Part shown: positions 43,169 to 58,443 of the stretch, one piece after another | Layout: every line of letters starts with the position of its first letter | How positions within the stretch are numbered: the stretch's first letter is position 1 | NCBI RefSeq assembly: GCF_000002995.4 | Contig: NW_025062479.1 | Coordinates: 2,377,721 to 2,441,720, forward strand | Length of the DNA stretch: 64,000 nt | Reading direction: 5' to 3' | Source: Brugia malayi | Taxonomy: Eukaryota > Nematoda > Chromadorea > Rhabditida > Onchocercidae | Notes under the pieces: generated by a model | Databases searched by the model: none | What the model was told of the DNA's origin: nothing | What the model saw: the letters and a program-made list of their open reading frames with translations, nothing else | Made by a program: the position numbers and the translations under genes

Positions 43169-46100
43169 TTTCCCAGATTCAAATCACAATCATTTTTCTT
43201 TTTTTTTTTTTTAATCACATATCACTTTTCGTTTTTTTTCCCTTCTATTTCTTTTTTACTAGCCTCTTCTTTTCCCTCTCTCCTCCACTCCCTCTCTCCC
43301 TAATTCTTTCTCCTACTTTTTTTCTCTTAAAAAAATAAAAATAAAAACGAATATGAAAAGAATAAAATCATAAAATAGCATTTCGCATGATGCAAAAATC
43401 AAAACACATCATTAATTTGAAGGTCGAAATAAGGAATTAAATCAAACAGAAATAGATCTATCTTTTTTTTTTTCAAAAAGTAGGAAAAAGAAGCTATTGC
43501 ATACAATTCAATCAAATGAAAATCAAAATTTCAATGATGAATACAATCGTTATTTCACAAAATAATTATATGAAATATTTTCAATGGCCTAATTATGCTG
43601 ATGTTCTCAATTGTGATTAACACTCAAAATCAAAAAATCCTTTCGGTGATGGAAAGTTAAAAAAAAAAAAAAAAGAAAGGAAAAAATTAGGATGAAAGCA
43701 AATTTTTAAAATAAAAAATAAAAGTGCTGAGAGAATGAAAAAGAAAAAAGTAGAAAACGGAGAAATAGGGAAAAGAAAAAAAAAGAGAAACACGGAAAAC
43801 AATGAAAATTTTTCAAATGACATAAAGCTAAGCAATTGCATGAGAAAATGAATTGGTAGAAAAAAGAAGAAAACCTTTTTTTTTTTTTTTTTTGATTATT
43901 GTAATTTAATTATATACTCTCACAATAATATATACGATTGAAAGTGTTAAATAATTCTTTCAAAGATTATATTATAAAAGAAAAAAGAAAACATAAAATT
44001 AAGTTAAAAGAAAAAAAAGTGAAGAGAAAAAGGAAAAAAGAATAATCAAACAAATTAATTTCATCATCTATCGTTTGAATATACAAAGAAAAAATCCAAT
44101 TTAATAAACACCAAATTTAAATTTAAATTGACAAATAAAAAGAAAAAAAGAATTAAACAGCTAGAAAAGCAAATATATAACAAGATGATGAAAAAGATGA
44201 CGAATAATTATGCACAAGACTGAATGAAATGAACGTTTCACTAATAGAAGAAATGAACTATTTTAATTATTTACATTTGACTGCATCAAAAATTCATTAT
44301 TACAACTACCAATATGATTGTTGACACACTATTACTATTACTATTATTATTATTATTATTATTATTGTTATTATACTATTGTTATTGTTATTATTATTAT
44401 CATTATTATTGTTATTATTATTATATATTAATTACTATTAGTGATTTGTTAGTAATAATTTATTGTTTCTTTTTTTACCAACACTTATTTTTTATCATAA
44501 TAAATTGATAGTAAAATCATTCAGTGGTATTTGTAAAAGGCAAATAATATTTGACAGAGTTTATGTAATGTTACTGTTAGCAAATATCAAAATTTTGTAG
44601 TGATAAGTTGCTCAGCTATTAAATTTTAGTTAAAGTACAATTTATGTGGTGAAGCAATATGATCAATTGATCTGAAATAATGATAATTGACCATATTTTT
44701 GGTTATATTTGAACTTATCATAAGAACTATGACTAAAATCAACATTTTTTGTCTAATTTTTTCACTTTAAAGTTGCAAAATTATTGATAGTATTAGTAAA
44801 AATGAGGAACAAAAGAAAAAAAAATGACCATTAATATATGAAACATTTATTAATAATGCATTTGCGCACATAGATGGTCGCAAAATGTTTTGCATTTTTT
44901 TTTTTTCAATTCTTTTCTCTTTTCCTTTTTTCGCAGATTATCGCAACAAAGTAAGAAAAAGGAAAGTATAAGTAATGAAAGTTCGGTTTTTCTTCTCTCT
45001 CTCTTCTTCCCTCTCTTCTCTTCTTTTGTTTTTTTTTAATCAAAAATAACGAAATTTTTTTTTTTAACCACTACCAAAGTTTTATAATTAATTTTCATGT
45101 TCATTAATTTATCATTCAAAATAATTATAATTTCTTGCATTACTCTACCACTTTATCATCTTCAATTATTTTTCTATAAACATTCATAAAATTTCAACAA
45201 TATTTATTTAAATTTTTAAAATTATTTTTCATAATTAATCAATCAAAAAGAAAGAAAGAGAAAAAGTGGAATTATAAGCTAAATCATAAGAAAAAGGAAA
45301 AGGATTATATTTTCGATTAGTCTATTAATAACAGATTTCCTTTTTTCTCCTCTTTTTTTTTTTTTTTTGCTAAAATTTTATCATAACAATCAATGTGATA
45401 ACAAGCAAAACTTTTCTCTCATTTCCATTAATATTTGATATTTTTTAGTTGGTGAAATTTCACATCTCTATAATACCAATAAAATCCTTGCGAATTATCC
45501 TTATCACTATCATCATTATCATTATCACTAATATCGCCATCGTTATCATCATTAACACCATTTTTATTATTATCATATCACTCCAATTTTAGATAATGCA
45601 TTTTCACATGATCAATCTTTTCAAATATTTCAGCATCTTTTTCTCTTACAGTAATGAAACTTAGTTAGCAGTTGAGATGCACAATTTCATTACTTTGAAA
45701 AATTTAATAAGCATTAAAAAGAAATAAAGCAACAATTAACTATCAAGTTAAATATATGAGAAATTAAGAAGATTTTATTTTTATAATTTTAAATTCAAGA
45801 AATGAAACAAAGAGACTGAGAGACGGTGAAAGAGAGAGAGAGAGAGGGGGAGAGAGGGAAAGAGTGAAGGTGACAATTTCAATGATTGACGAATTTTGTT
45901 TGCTTCGACTAAAGCATATAAATGCATTTTGAAAGCTTTCTTTTTTTTTTTTTTTTTATTTTATTTTATTTTTCTAAAAAGAAATTTCTTCATTCACTGC
46001 TTAAATTATTCATTTTTTAACATAACTAAATGATTTTATTTTAAAATTGTTGAAAAGTATTTTTGTTTAAAAGTGGCTTTGTATTTACAACGTTATGCTC

Positions 46101-46354
46101 AAATAATATGAATCAGTGGTTTGGAATGATGGGAAAATCATTTTGTTACTATATAAACTGTATTTTTCTTGTCAAAATCATTCTCGAAAAAAACCATTGA
46201 CTTATGTTAAAAATTTATATACAATATTTTTTAAAAAAAAAAAAAAAAAACGGAAAAAAAAGAAAAAACATAACACAATGTAACTACAAAATTTTTTTTT
46301 TTCTTATCCTATCATCCTATTATTAATTTTATTTTCGTTTCGTTTTATTTTCTC

Positions 46355-46355
<1 letters not shown>

Positions 46356-46380
<25 letters not shown>
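46356..46380. repeat. T homopolymer, about 25 bases
   Basis: One of the longest homopolymers in the window; runs of 15-30 A or T are common throughout. Confidence 0.9.
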
Positions 46381-46385
<5 letters not shown>

Positions 46386-46743
46386 AGCATTTATTAATTT
46401 TATTTTTTCAAACAGTTTCCTATAAATTTAATCTTTCATATTTAAAATTATTAATTTGTTAGTACAATAAGATAAAATAATTTGTTGAGGAAAATTTTTC
46501 CATTAAATTTAATTCATTTCAAATTTTTATAAAAATGCATAAATGATGTTTAATTTATCAAATTCACAACTGATTTTGCAAGGAAAAAAAACGAACAGAC
46601 ATATTACTCTAAATTGCATTGTTAATATGAATTAATCTTAGATTAAATATAATTTAAAATAAAATTTAACTATTTGAAAAAAAAAAAAAAAAAAAACGAT
46701 ATAATTTTTTCCTTTTTTTGTATATAATACTTTAGACTAAACT

Positions 46744-46818
46744 TGAAGAAAAAAAAACAAAAAAAAAAACATAAAAAAAACAAAAAAAAAAAAAACATAA
46801 AAAAAAACAAAAAAGTGC
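46744..46818. repeat. A-rich tandem repeat with ACAT/CAAA words
   Basis: Units of a long A run followed by CAT or C recur about three times over 75 bp. Confidence 0.7.
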
Positions 46819-48423
46819 ATTATTCAGGAAATATTGGTTGCAATGAATAACAGTGAAAGAATAAAAAAAAAAAAAAAAAAATGAAAAATTGCTAATTTTC
46901 AAGGCATACATTAAAGTGGTTTTTTTTTTTTTCTTTCAAATAAACTAAGAAGAAAGTTGATTGAAAAAGAAATAGAAAGAGTTAAAACTTTTTGAGGACA
47001 ATATAAAAGAGAGAGGAAAATGAGAAAGAAAGAGAAGGAGAAGAGGAAGAAGAAGAGGAAAAAGAGAAAGAAAATGAAGAGGGAGAAGCAGAAACGAAGA
47101 AGAAGTTGGAATTAAAAAGAAAAGAAAATGAACTTGAATAAGGTTGTTTATGAAAAAAAAAAAAGGGTATCATTTCTGAATTTTAATATTTGTCTACAAA
47201 TATGCTAACTGATAAAATTGTTATGATAATAGTTTGATGTGTGAATGTTATTCAAAATACAATTTAGTATTGTTTACTTGAATGAGATTATTTAGTTGAG
47301 TAAAAAAATTGGCATTTTCAGCAATAAATTCTCTTCATTCTTCACAATCAATGAACATAATTAGAATTAATAGTTTAAAAAATAATCGATACTGGAAATC
47401 ATCACATTAACAAAACTAATTTTTCAACTAATTTCTAGCAATGAAATTACGTTATTAATATGAATATAAAAAAATAATATGATTGTTTACAAAAAAAAAA
47501 TTGTAAAAATGTAATTTTAATACTAATAAACGTATATAACGATTTAAAATCTTTGTCATCTTTCTTATCCTCAATACATAAATTATTTCTCAGTTTTTGC
47601 TTTTAATTCCATTAATTACCACTTGATTATTTTTTACTTTATTTTAATAAGAATTGTTCAATTTTTTTATTTTCAATTTAGTATTTCAAAATTTGTTTAT
47701 TTTATTACATATTCAAACAATGCAAAAATATGTATAAATAATTGGATGAAATTAATTGGAAACATTTAAATTTTAATATTTTTTTAAAAAAAAAAAAAAG
47801 AGGAAAAAATGGACAAGTAAATTTCCACTTTTTATATATGTTGAAAAATCACTCACACAGAAAGTTTTCCATAAATTTTAAAAATAAAATAACAAAAGAA
47901 AGAAATAATTAAAATGTAATTTACATCTAACTAATTGTTTTTGCTTTTGTTTTTGTTTTATCACTTTATTTCTCATAAAAAGTAGTGTAAATTTGGAAAA
48001 AAATTGCTTGTGAAAAGGAAAAAAAAGTAGTGGAGGAAAAAATAAAAATGAACTAAAACGAAATTGGAATATTTTTTTAAAAACAAATATCTCTTTTTAT
48101 TCTTTTCATATCATTGTTACAAACACATCAACTTTCAATTTAATTTAAATATAAATCTAAATAAATAATCATACAAATATATATTCATATAAATTTGTTA
48201 AATTACATTTCTCTCAAATATTATCGTAGTTTTTTAGAAATTTTGTGGATGCATTTTAATATTTAAAAGTTTTTCTTTCACTAATTTCTTTTTCCTTTTT
48301 TTTTTTTTTGATAAAATTAAGTGAAGGCAAAGTGAAATAGAGAAAAGTTTTCTTTTTTCTTTTTGGTATAAGAGGAAAAAAAAAAGAAAAAGACAAATAA
48401 ATTTAATAAAGATATGGGAATAT

Positions 48424-48461
48424 TTTACGCCAACTGCGCGTGCAAATGTAAATGGCGCAAA
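48424..48461. promoter_or_regulatory. small GC-richer island with inverted TTTACGCCA
   Basis: TTTACGCCA (48424-48432) and TGGCGCAAA (48453-48461) are inverted copies, 8 of 9 matching. Between them is GCGCGTGCAAATG, which includes a TGCAAAT octamer-like word. It stands out from very AT-rich surroundings. Function is unknown. Confidence 0.25.
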
Positions 48462-49756
48462 TGATTTTTGATTATTATTCAATTATACTTTATTTTTATT
48501 AATTAATTCTTAAAATATATTTTGTATGTATGTCCATTTATAATAATTAAGATTTTCTATCAACTACATTTTTAAAAAGGAATTAATTTATTTCCATATG
48601 ATAAATTTTTTTTTTCACTATTTTTGAATGATTTATTCATTATTTAGTGCTAGATATTTTATTAAAAAATTAGAAATTTATTAAAGTAAGGCGAAGAAAA
48701 AATAGGACAAACACATAATATTGAAGTGGTTTTGAAAAAAGATTATAATATTGGGTTTATTTAGTGCAACTAATTAGAGTAAACTGAAATGGTAGAAAAT
48801 TGAAAGCAGTATTTTGTTTTTCTTTTTTTTTTTTTGTTAAATAGTTAAATATTTTAAAAAGAAAAAGAAGAGATAAAAAGATAGAGAAAACATGGAAAAG
48901 TAATAAGTACTAATTAATTTTTGATTCATTATATCTCACTTTATTCAGTGTCTTTTCATGATTAATATTATACTTTAATGATAAAATTATTTCTGTTTTC
49001 GTTTTGCTGTCAACTATAAATTTAGATTTGAAAACTTAAAAATCAATACAAATTGATAAGTTGATGAAAAAAAAAAACGCAGATATTTGGAAAATCTTGG
49101 TTTCAATAAAGTTCTTTTATTTTTCTTTTTGGAGTTTTTTGCCTGAAGAATATTTTTTTTCTCATAAGTTTAAAAAAAAAATATTTTTTATTTGTCGTTA
49201 TAATACTTTTTACTTTTACTAATATTATTTATGTTGCATTCTTAAAAAAACAAAAAAAGGAATCTTCTAATTTAAAATATTTTAATTCAAAATTCTTTCA
49301 AATTTTAGAACTGCAAACATTTTTAGTTCTGGTTTCAAAACTTCTGCAAATTAAAATGATAGTTTCCTTCTTTTTTAATTTTCTTTTTGCTAATGTTACA
49401 CTATAAATAAATCCGGTTTTCAATCCAAATCGGAAATACTCAAAGTTGGTATCATGTTTGAGAATCAATTCAAAGTTTTTTTAGTTTCCTTTTTTTTTCT
49501 CATTTTTCTCTCTTGCACTATTTAGTATTTGCATTTTTTTTTTTTTTTTTTTTTATGATTTTGCTGATAGAAACAGTAAAATTATACTGATCAAATTTTT
49601 ATGAATTTATTTTTAAAACTTTCTTGAAGTAAACAATCAATGTGATAATAAACAAATTAATATTTATTATACATTTTCAATTTTTAATAAATTTCGTATT
49701 AAAATCATGATGATGGATTATTAATGACATTTTCTTAATTATTTATTTATTCTTTT

Positions 49757-49760
<4 letters not shown>

Positions 49761-49839
<79 letters not shown>
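49761..49839. repeat. compound (TC)18(TA)21 microsatellite
   Basis: An uninterrupted TC run changes directly to an uninterrupted TA run. Confidence 0.95.
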
Positions 49840-49842
<3 letters not shown>

Positions 49843-52800
49843 ATTCTTGTAAAGACATCAATGAAAAAAGAATAATTTATTGCAATAAAAATAAAAAAAA
49901 ATATATGTTCCGAAACAAAAAAAAAAAAAAAAAATGATTTGTTACTTAAAATTTAATTTATACATTGGTAGCATATCAAATAAATAACAAAACATATAAA
50001 TTAAATATATATACAAAATAATATAACAAAATCAATTAGCACATCCAATAATGTTTCTTCAAAATTTTCATATTTATTACCATAACAACATTGTTTGTTT
50101 TTTGTTTTCTTTTTTTTTTTCCTTTGTTTGACTATTTTATTAGTTAATTGAGTTTTTTTTTTTTTTTTAAATTCATTTCATATTATTTTTACGTGAATAA
50201 TCACACGGCTATAGCAATTATATTGAGTGGAAGATAAGATGACAATATTTCTTACATAATAATTTTTATAAAATTTCACACTTTTTTTTTGTAGTCTAAC
50301 CTTCATTATCAATTTAATATATGGTTAACTTATCGTGGAAATTATTTCGTTTTTTTTTGCTTCCCACATATTTATGAATTGACACAGATTTTCTTTCTTT
50401 TTTTTTTTTCTCTTTTGTCAACCTATTATTCACGATTTTCCTCTTTTTTTTTTTTCTGTTTACTTGTTAACAAATTACTAACATTTAATTGGATAAGTTA
50501 TCATAATTATATCTTTCAAAGCAAAAGAGAGAAAAAAACAAAAAAAAAAAAAAATTTCTTTTTCTTTTCAAATTATATAATATATAAATTAAATTACTGA
50601 GAAAAAATCATTGTTGCAAAAATTTCAGTGAATACTAAATATTTCACACATTTACTTCGTTTATATCAGAATATAATCACTGATTATCCAATTTCTAAAT
50701 AATTGCAAATTATAAACAATAAACAGATGTTTCATTGCTCAAATGTAACCTGCAATTTCACATGCATAATTTGATGGTGACGTAGTGATAAAATCCATAA
50801 TAAAATCTAATTTCATTCAAATAATAACTTCTCATTAATTCATATTAAATATGTATAATTGATCTAATCCTAAAATTTAATCCAATATTAAATATCATTT
50901 TTTAGGTTTACAGTATTAAAATCTTCTTTTTTTTTTTCATTTTTTTTTTTTTTTTTTTTTTTGTAATATCTAACATAAAAATTCACGTATATAATTGTTT
51001 TGATTAATTTTTTTTTTTTAAATAATTGCAAAAAATGACATCGTTTTTTTTTCGAAACTAATACCTTATATTTAACTTTTTGTTGTTCTTTTTGCTTTTT
51101 TTTTTCCCTGGAAGACATACAATAATAGATGGATGCGTAGTATTATTGACAAATAAATGCATGAACAATAATAAATTATATATTAAGTAATTTTCATTTC
51201 ATTCATTTTATACATTCAAAATTACTGAAAAAATTTTCATCATGCTAGTTCTTATCATCATCATTATCATTATCATCAATATCATTACCATCATTTGCCT
51301 CTTTTTTACATCCATTCTTTCATTCATTTATTCAACTCTGTTTTTGCCTTCCATATTACTTTATAACAATAATGATAAAAGTAACATTTGCATTATCAAC
51401 ATGATGGTTCATTATCAACAGTAAGCATTGTTGATTGTTGTGATGATTGTGGATACGAACCGTTGATGGAATTTGAAGCGGAATGCTGGAAAATAAAATC
51501 TTTCGTTTTTCTTTTCTTTTTTAAGGATCATAAAAAGTTTTATACTATGCTAATAAAATTAACAAATTCATTATTGCATCTTTTGTTCACTTTTACTTTT
51601 TCTTATCATTTTTGAAATTGTAAGAATAAATTTTAAAAATAAGAAAAAGTTTTTCTCCAAATGTATCCAATGTTATTTAATTTATATGTTATCAAATATC
51701 TCAATAAATAAATAAATAATTCTGTCCATCTACATAAGTATATTACTCCAATTTTATCATTTTTAATTTAAAAAGAATGCCTTCACTATTTACATACACA
51801 TATTAACAAAAAAAAGAGTAAAAGAAAGAAAGAAAAAAAAAAATGAAAACTATGAGAAATTCTTCGTTTATAAGCGTTGTAATTATTCTATTTCGTATCT
51901 TTAGGCAAATTTTTAATTTTTAAATTATTCATGAAAGTTTAAAATAACACATCTACCTATAGATGGCAATTAATTACGAATAATTCATGTTACAAATTTA
52001 CACAATTAATAAAGAGGAAAAGAAAATTGAAAGAAAATTTCAAAAAGTAGTATTATTAATTTTGGTTTAAAAATTGCATGGAAAATTTTATCCATTGATA
52101 AATACTGAATTTTTTTTCCTAAATACTAAAATTGAATTCCCAAAGTATGGACAGAATTTAGCAAAAAAAAAAAAAAAAAAAAAAAAATGGAACAGATAAA
52201 CGTGAATCATTTCATTGACGTAAAATGTTAAAAGCTTATTTAAAAGCAAATTCCATTTTCCTTTTATTTCACTCACATATTTTATTAGTAAAAATAATGA
52301 AGATAAGATATGTTTGCTTACATTCTTTTGCACATTTCATAAAATAAATGCTAAAGAAATTTGTGAAGAATTTTTCAATACGAATAGCCAAATTACTATC
52401 CTAAAGAATTGGTAATCGATATTATAATTATTATCTGATATCATAATGCAAAAGTTATCAACTGATTACTTTAACGATTAATCACTTTTTTTTTAATTTA
52501 AAAAAGGAAAATTATATGAGAAGTAATGAGTATTTTGATGTGAAAAAAATTCATATATCACTATGTTACTAATTATAATATTAAAAAAAAAAAAAATTAA
52601 AATTTTTTGTCTTTATTATCTCATTCTATAATCGTCAAAATTTAATTAATCCATAATTTAATTCATGGTAAAAATAATGAATTCTTGGTAAAAATTTTTA
52701 AATTCCATTCATTTAGTTTTTTATTGGAACGATTATATCATGAAGATTTAAAATTGATTACTGATATTAACATTGCAACTGTTATGTAATATTAATACAA

Positions 52801-53247
52801 TTACAGATACATATTCAAAATATTCAAATGATTTCGTTTTAATTGTTGGTAAAAAAAGAAAAGAATCAGTCAAATATATTTAATGAAATTTATTCATAGC
52901 AAGTCAAAAATAAAAAAAAAAATTAATTTTTCAAAAAAAAAAAAGACTTTACATAAATTTATGAATTTTCTACAATGTGTATGTGTTATAACTTTATTAT
53001 ATGGCTTAAAAATAAAATGAAATAAAATAAAATGAAATGAGCGGGGCAATATGTAAAATAATTTCCATTTTTAAATGTAATATTACTTAAAAGGAAAAAA
53101 AAAACGAAGAAATGATGTATTTTATGCCTATTTTTATTTTCATCCGCTAAAAAAGAAAAAAAAATCTTATGCACACAACCTTTGACATAATCACGCCAAA
53201 TTAAAGTGAATTACAAATTTGTCTCTCATTTAATTTTATTCCTATTT

Positions 53248-53347
53248 CTAGTAATCATATGATAAATGTTCGGCATCAAATGATAATTGGACCACCTCTG
53301 ATGATAATTTTATCACAGTCTGAAAACGACTGATTGTTTAGCAGATG

Positions 53348-53385
<38 letters not shown>

Positions 53386-54288
53386 TACTATCGACCAATA
53401 CCTCAACTATCAGATGATTTATACTAATTAAATCTTAATTAATTTATATATGTGGGAAGTTTGCACTTCAAATTCTTTTTAGCTTTTAAATTAGTCTATT
53501 CTTAGCAAAATCCATTTGTTAAGTAATGAAAAAAATGATTAATGTTACGGGTTTGATTATTGTTATTATCACTATCAGCATCATTATTACTATTATTTAT
53601 TATTATTTCTGTTATTTTTTTTTTTTTTTTTTTTACTTTTAGGAACACAAAAACAATGACATTAACAATTCTTCCATTAGAATTTCATTCAGGAAAGTAA
53701 AAAAGGATTAGTTCGAGCCAAGAATAATTGCAAAGCCATAAAAATAACGTTAAAAAAACTTTTTTTTTCCGCTTGCAGGATGTTTTTATCGAAAATTTCA
53801 TTAATGTTTAATGAAGATAAAGAAAAAAAAAAAGACATTCAAATGAAATAAATTTAAACTTTATGACTTGTATAAATAAATAAACAGACGACCTTATCTT
53901 GAACTTGACATTTATTTTTCTGCTGTTTATTACTGATAATTCTTTTTAACAAAATATTATATCAGTTTTAATACAATGCTTTTTTTTTAAGTAGCATTTT
54001 GTCATAGTGTTAGCATAGTATGCGAATGATTTTTAAACTGTTAAATTACCATTTCTGCCTTTTCTTTGTTTCTCTCGTTTTTTTTAAAAAAAAAACTGTA
54101 TATCTTGCGGTTGGTTATATTTCTTTCATCTTGTCTTTTTATCATTATTATCACTTTGTTAGTTCTTTCAGATAAAATATAACTGTATATCTTATTTATT
54201 CATTTACTACATCCTTTTAAAGGTGTAAATGAAATATTAAATTGATACAAAACATGAAAGAATGATGCATCTTTGTTTGATTATTCCA

Positions 54289-54335
<47 letters not shown>

Positions 54336-57300
54336 CCTTGATAGATAACAGTATAAATTTGAAATTTGCAAATTTCTGTTTTTGAAAAGGACAATGCTTT
54401 TTTTTTTCTCTCCCTCTCTCTCTCTCTGTTTCTCCTTTTTCTCTCATTTTTTTTTTTTTTTTTTTGCAAAAAATGAAATATTTTTTCGGATGAAAAAATG
54501 CAAAAAAAAAAAAAAAAAAAAGGAGTGGAAACGATAAGGGTAAAATGTGGACGATTGAGAGGAAAATGGTGTTATAACAAAAGTTTTTTTTTTAAGAAAA
54601 AAAAAAAAACTTTTTATCTCTGTAAAATGTTGAAGATAAAGAAGAAAAGAGGTAAAGAGAGAAAAAGAAAGATGAAAGGGAGATTTGAAGAATGAAATGG
54701 AAATTAAATGAGTGTGATGCAATGAAAAGTACATCCGGTTAATGTCCAAAAACACTCCACTCAATATTATTTCTTTAGCAAATGAACATAACAAAAAGTG
54801 CATAAAACGTACATCCTTATCTTAAAATTCATCAAAAAAGAAAGTTAAATGAGTTGATAAATAAGTAGGTAGATTAGATAACGGATAGTTAGATTGATAA
54901 ATCAGATCAAGAAATAAATAAGCAAATAAATAAATTGATAGATAAATAGATATAAGATGGATTAAAATAGATAATTATATTTTTACTCAAATATATTAAT
55001 AATAATCAATTAAAAATAAATTTGTATTTCTTGATAAATAAATTAAAAATTATAATAATAATTTTTCATCGTAAGATGAAATGCTTTTTTTTCCCGTTTT
55101 TCCGTTTTTTTTTTTTTTTTAAAAATTCATTCTTCTTTTTTTATTTTTACATCCTTTATTTCCTTTGCATTTCAATTTTTATTATTTATTTATATGAAGT
55201 GATTCAATTGATTGAAATGTACTATTTTCTAGGATCGATATGTTTTTCTATTTTTTTCTTTCCTTTTTTTTTTTGCCTTTACAGAATAAGTGCAACTTAA
55301 CCATAAACAAAGCTGTGGATTACTGTATTAAATTTTTTATGAGATTCTTTGGCCTTGGGCGATATACTTTATGATGTTTACGCATACTCATGTAATTATT
55401 ATTGCTTTGCTCAGAAAGAAAAAAAAAAGAAAAAAGTTCTGGCATTACGCCAGGGGAAAGTTATTTTTTCATTTTATTCATTTTTTAAGTTTTTTTTTTT
55501 TTTGTTTGTTCTATGTAAGAAGCATGAAATTATACGAATAATAAATGCTATTGATAATATTGGACTATTGAATTAGTGAATTTATGATATTTATGATAAT
55601 TCATTCATATTTCGTTAATATAGTTAAATTAAAAAAAAAAAATCAAAAACAATTAGAAGCTCGGCTAAATGAACAATAAATATTTGATTAAAATTTCTAG
55701 ACTATATATATATATATAAAAACATATTTTTAAGGTCAATAGTTTCTCGTGAAATTAAACAAAAATAACATTTTTTTGAAAAAGAACTGTATGAATGAAT
55801 TTTAAAGTTTGATCAATTCTTTTAGGCTTAAAATAAAATTTAAAAAATTGTGCATTTCTATACTTACATAATAATAATCTATTATTTATTCAGAGAGGGA
55901 GAAAAAGAGAGAGACAGAGGAAAGGTTTTGGATGAATACTCGATGATTGTGCGCAAATATTTTATAATCAATCAACAAGATAAAAAAAAAGAAAAAAAAA
56001 AAAAAAAGAAGAAACGTCAAAATATCAAAATGAATTTCAAATAAGTATCATAAAAATAACATTAAAGGTTGAAATGGATAAAAGATGATAAACGAAGAAA
56101 AGAGGTATTAATGAAATGAACATAAAAGAAAAAGGTAACAGATGTCATTCAATTAGAAGCATTGATTTCAAGTCGTCAAGGGCATAAAAATACATTTCTC
56201 TATGATTAATTTTAAATTAAAAATAAACAAAAAAAAAAAAAAAAAGAATGATCGGATATTGAATTCTCTTTGGAATGAGTAATTCAGAGAAATTGATTTT
56301 TTTTTTTTTTTTTATTTTGAAAATATAACCAATTAAATAAAAAGTAAACAAACAACAGATAACCCCAAATGTCATCCGACACCCGATAAACCATAATTTC
56401 TTTCACTTCCTTTTTTTTTCTCCATTTCGTCCGCTCAACTGATTAAGATTAACTAATCTGACGTCACCGCAAAATAACTTGTGCATCTTGTATTTTTCAT
56501 AATTTATAAAATCTTGTCAGAATTTTTATGAGAGAAAATTTGAAGATCGAAGAAAAAACTTTTGGAAAGATATAGTTAATGGTTTGTGTTTCTCTTTTCA
56601 GCTGTAAATTTTTTTATGTTTGAATCTGTCACATTTCAATAATCTATTCTGTAAATTGTGAATGTATTTATAAAAAAAAAAAAAAATTGCAGTGACTAAA
56701 ATATGCCACAAAAAAAAAAAATTAGCCAATTAATGTTAAGTTTTTGAAATTAAAAGCATTTTTGGACGTTTTTAATTATGTAAAAAAAAAATTTGCTATC
56801 CTTTTTTTGTTGAAATTTATTGAAAAGTGGCACGAAATGTTTTCAAAATGTATTATTGACCTATATGCCCTATTGTCATTAATCGTAAATTCTTTCCTAT
56901 TTTCGAGACTACCTAACTTTCAATGCAAAAGATTTGAATGAATAATAACGAGGAAAAAATTTTAGAATTAATAATTTTTAATATTTACAAAACATGCAGA
57001 TATCTAGCATAAATTTTATAGCAAATTTTTGAATTATTTCTCAGCAATTCTAATTATCATTGGATACATTTTTTTTTTTTTTTTTTGAACTGTTAATTTT
57101 AGCTTATTAGATTTGCAATTTGAAGAACAAATGAAATTTGAAAAATAATTGACCTGATCAATTTTGCCGGTGAACGGAATTTTATCGGATAACATTGTTT
57201 CTGGATTAATTGTTGGTGTGGTTACGGCGGCATTATACAGAAGATTTGCTGATTGAGCCAATTTGAGCAAATCAGTGGATGTTACCGGTGCTGATCCAAG

Positions 57301-58411
57301 TAATAAACTACATTGCTGAAGGGTAAAATAGTCAATATAATTAAATGGTAAATGATCAAATTTGTTATTAGTAATCGGAAGACTAGCAGTTGCAGCTAAC
57401 AATGATAAGGATCGAAGATAGGAATCCATAGATGGTTCCATACAACTTTTTAAAATTGAACAATTCATCGAATCAGTGTTTTTTTGACAATTCTTGGATT
57501 CGCAATCATCGGTTAATAAATCGTAAAGCACAGGTGCTAGAGAACGGAGATATTTTTGCTTGAGATCAGCTTGAGGTGGTATCGATGGTGACCAAACGGT
57601 TATACTATTGCTACAACAAGCCGCCGCTGCTGGTGCTTCTTTTGTTGTTGTTGTTGCTGCCGCATATGGATGAAACCGCCGAGTATCGCTGCTATCTATA
57701 GTACCAGACCGTCGCCGCTCTACAACAGTATTCTGATAGTGGTGATGATGATGCTGTTGCTGATCTTGTTGTTGATGATCTGGTACAATCATTGGACCCG
57801 TATAATTTACCTGTGATTTCTGTTCACCGTTAGCTTGTGATAGTAGTGACGGTAGATGGACTGCCGATGCTGCGGAATAAGCAATCCGCTGCTGTGCGAC
57901 AATACGTTCAATATCGCAAAGATTTCGACATAATAAGTTAACGATTTCTGCTTCGGATAAGCTATTCGCCATTGTTATAGGTAATGGATCAGAGCTGGAT
58001 ACAATCCTGACGGCCTGATCATTCAGCACACTTCCACAAACATCATTACCAGTCAGTGGTAGTTTCTGACAAGTAGTTACCGGTGGCATAGGATCCTCAT
58101 TGATCATGGTACCCGTTGATCCTGTTGTTGCCATTTGGTAGCAGCTCGAGAATGCACTCTCTGTAGCAGTACTTGTGACTGTTGCACCAGAAGCGATAGT
58201 TGTTGGTAGATGTTGATGATGCTCCGAAAAGGTATCATACGTATTCAGTGGAATGTTCGTACAGGTATTTATCGTTTTTGCACTTTTATTATAAGGTACT
58301 TGTGTAAGGGAACTATGTGTGCGTCGTTTTTTGATTGGTACCTTTATGGATGGCAATGATAAACCTTCAAGTGAAGCTGTTGGTGATAAAGATTGTTCAT
58401 CCAATTCAGTC

Positions 58412-58443
<32 letters not shown>

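Larger units (their letters stand above)
43169..53247. other. gene-poor, low-complexity stretch
   Basis: No gene is supported. The contents are A/T homopolymers, ATC/ATT imperfect repeats (about 44325-44430, 45500-45590, 51250-51300), AG-rich tracts near 47010-47110, and the microsatellite at 49761. Open frames here encode F/S/Y/K-rich peptides expected from such repeats. Confidence 0.6.

Noticed and set aside
54217..54469. Minus-strand arginine/glutamate-repeat frames
   Set aside because: They are translations of the (TC)n tract; open in two frames with no splice or start context.
57034..57153. C-terminal read-through of the large exon
   Set aside because: It runs into a poly-lysine stretch from an A homopolymer, and a consistent donor lies at 57153; I treat it as intron.
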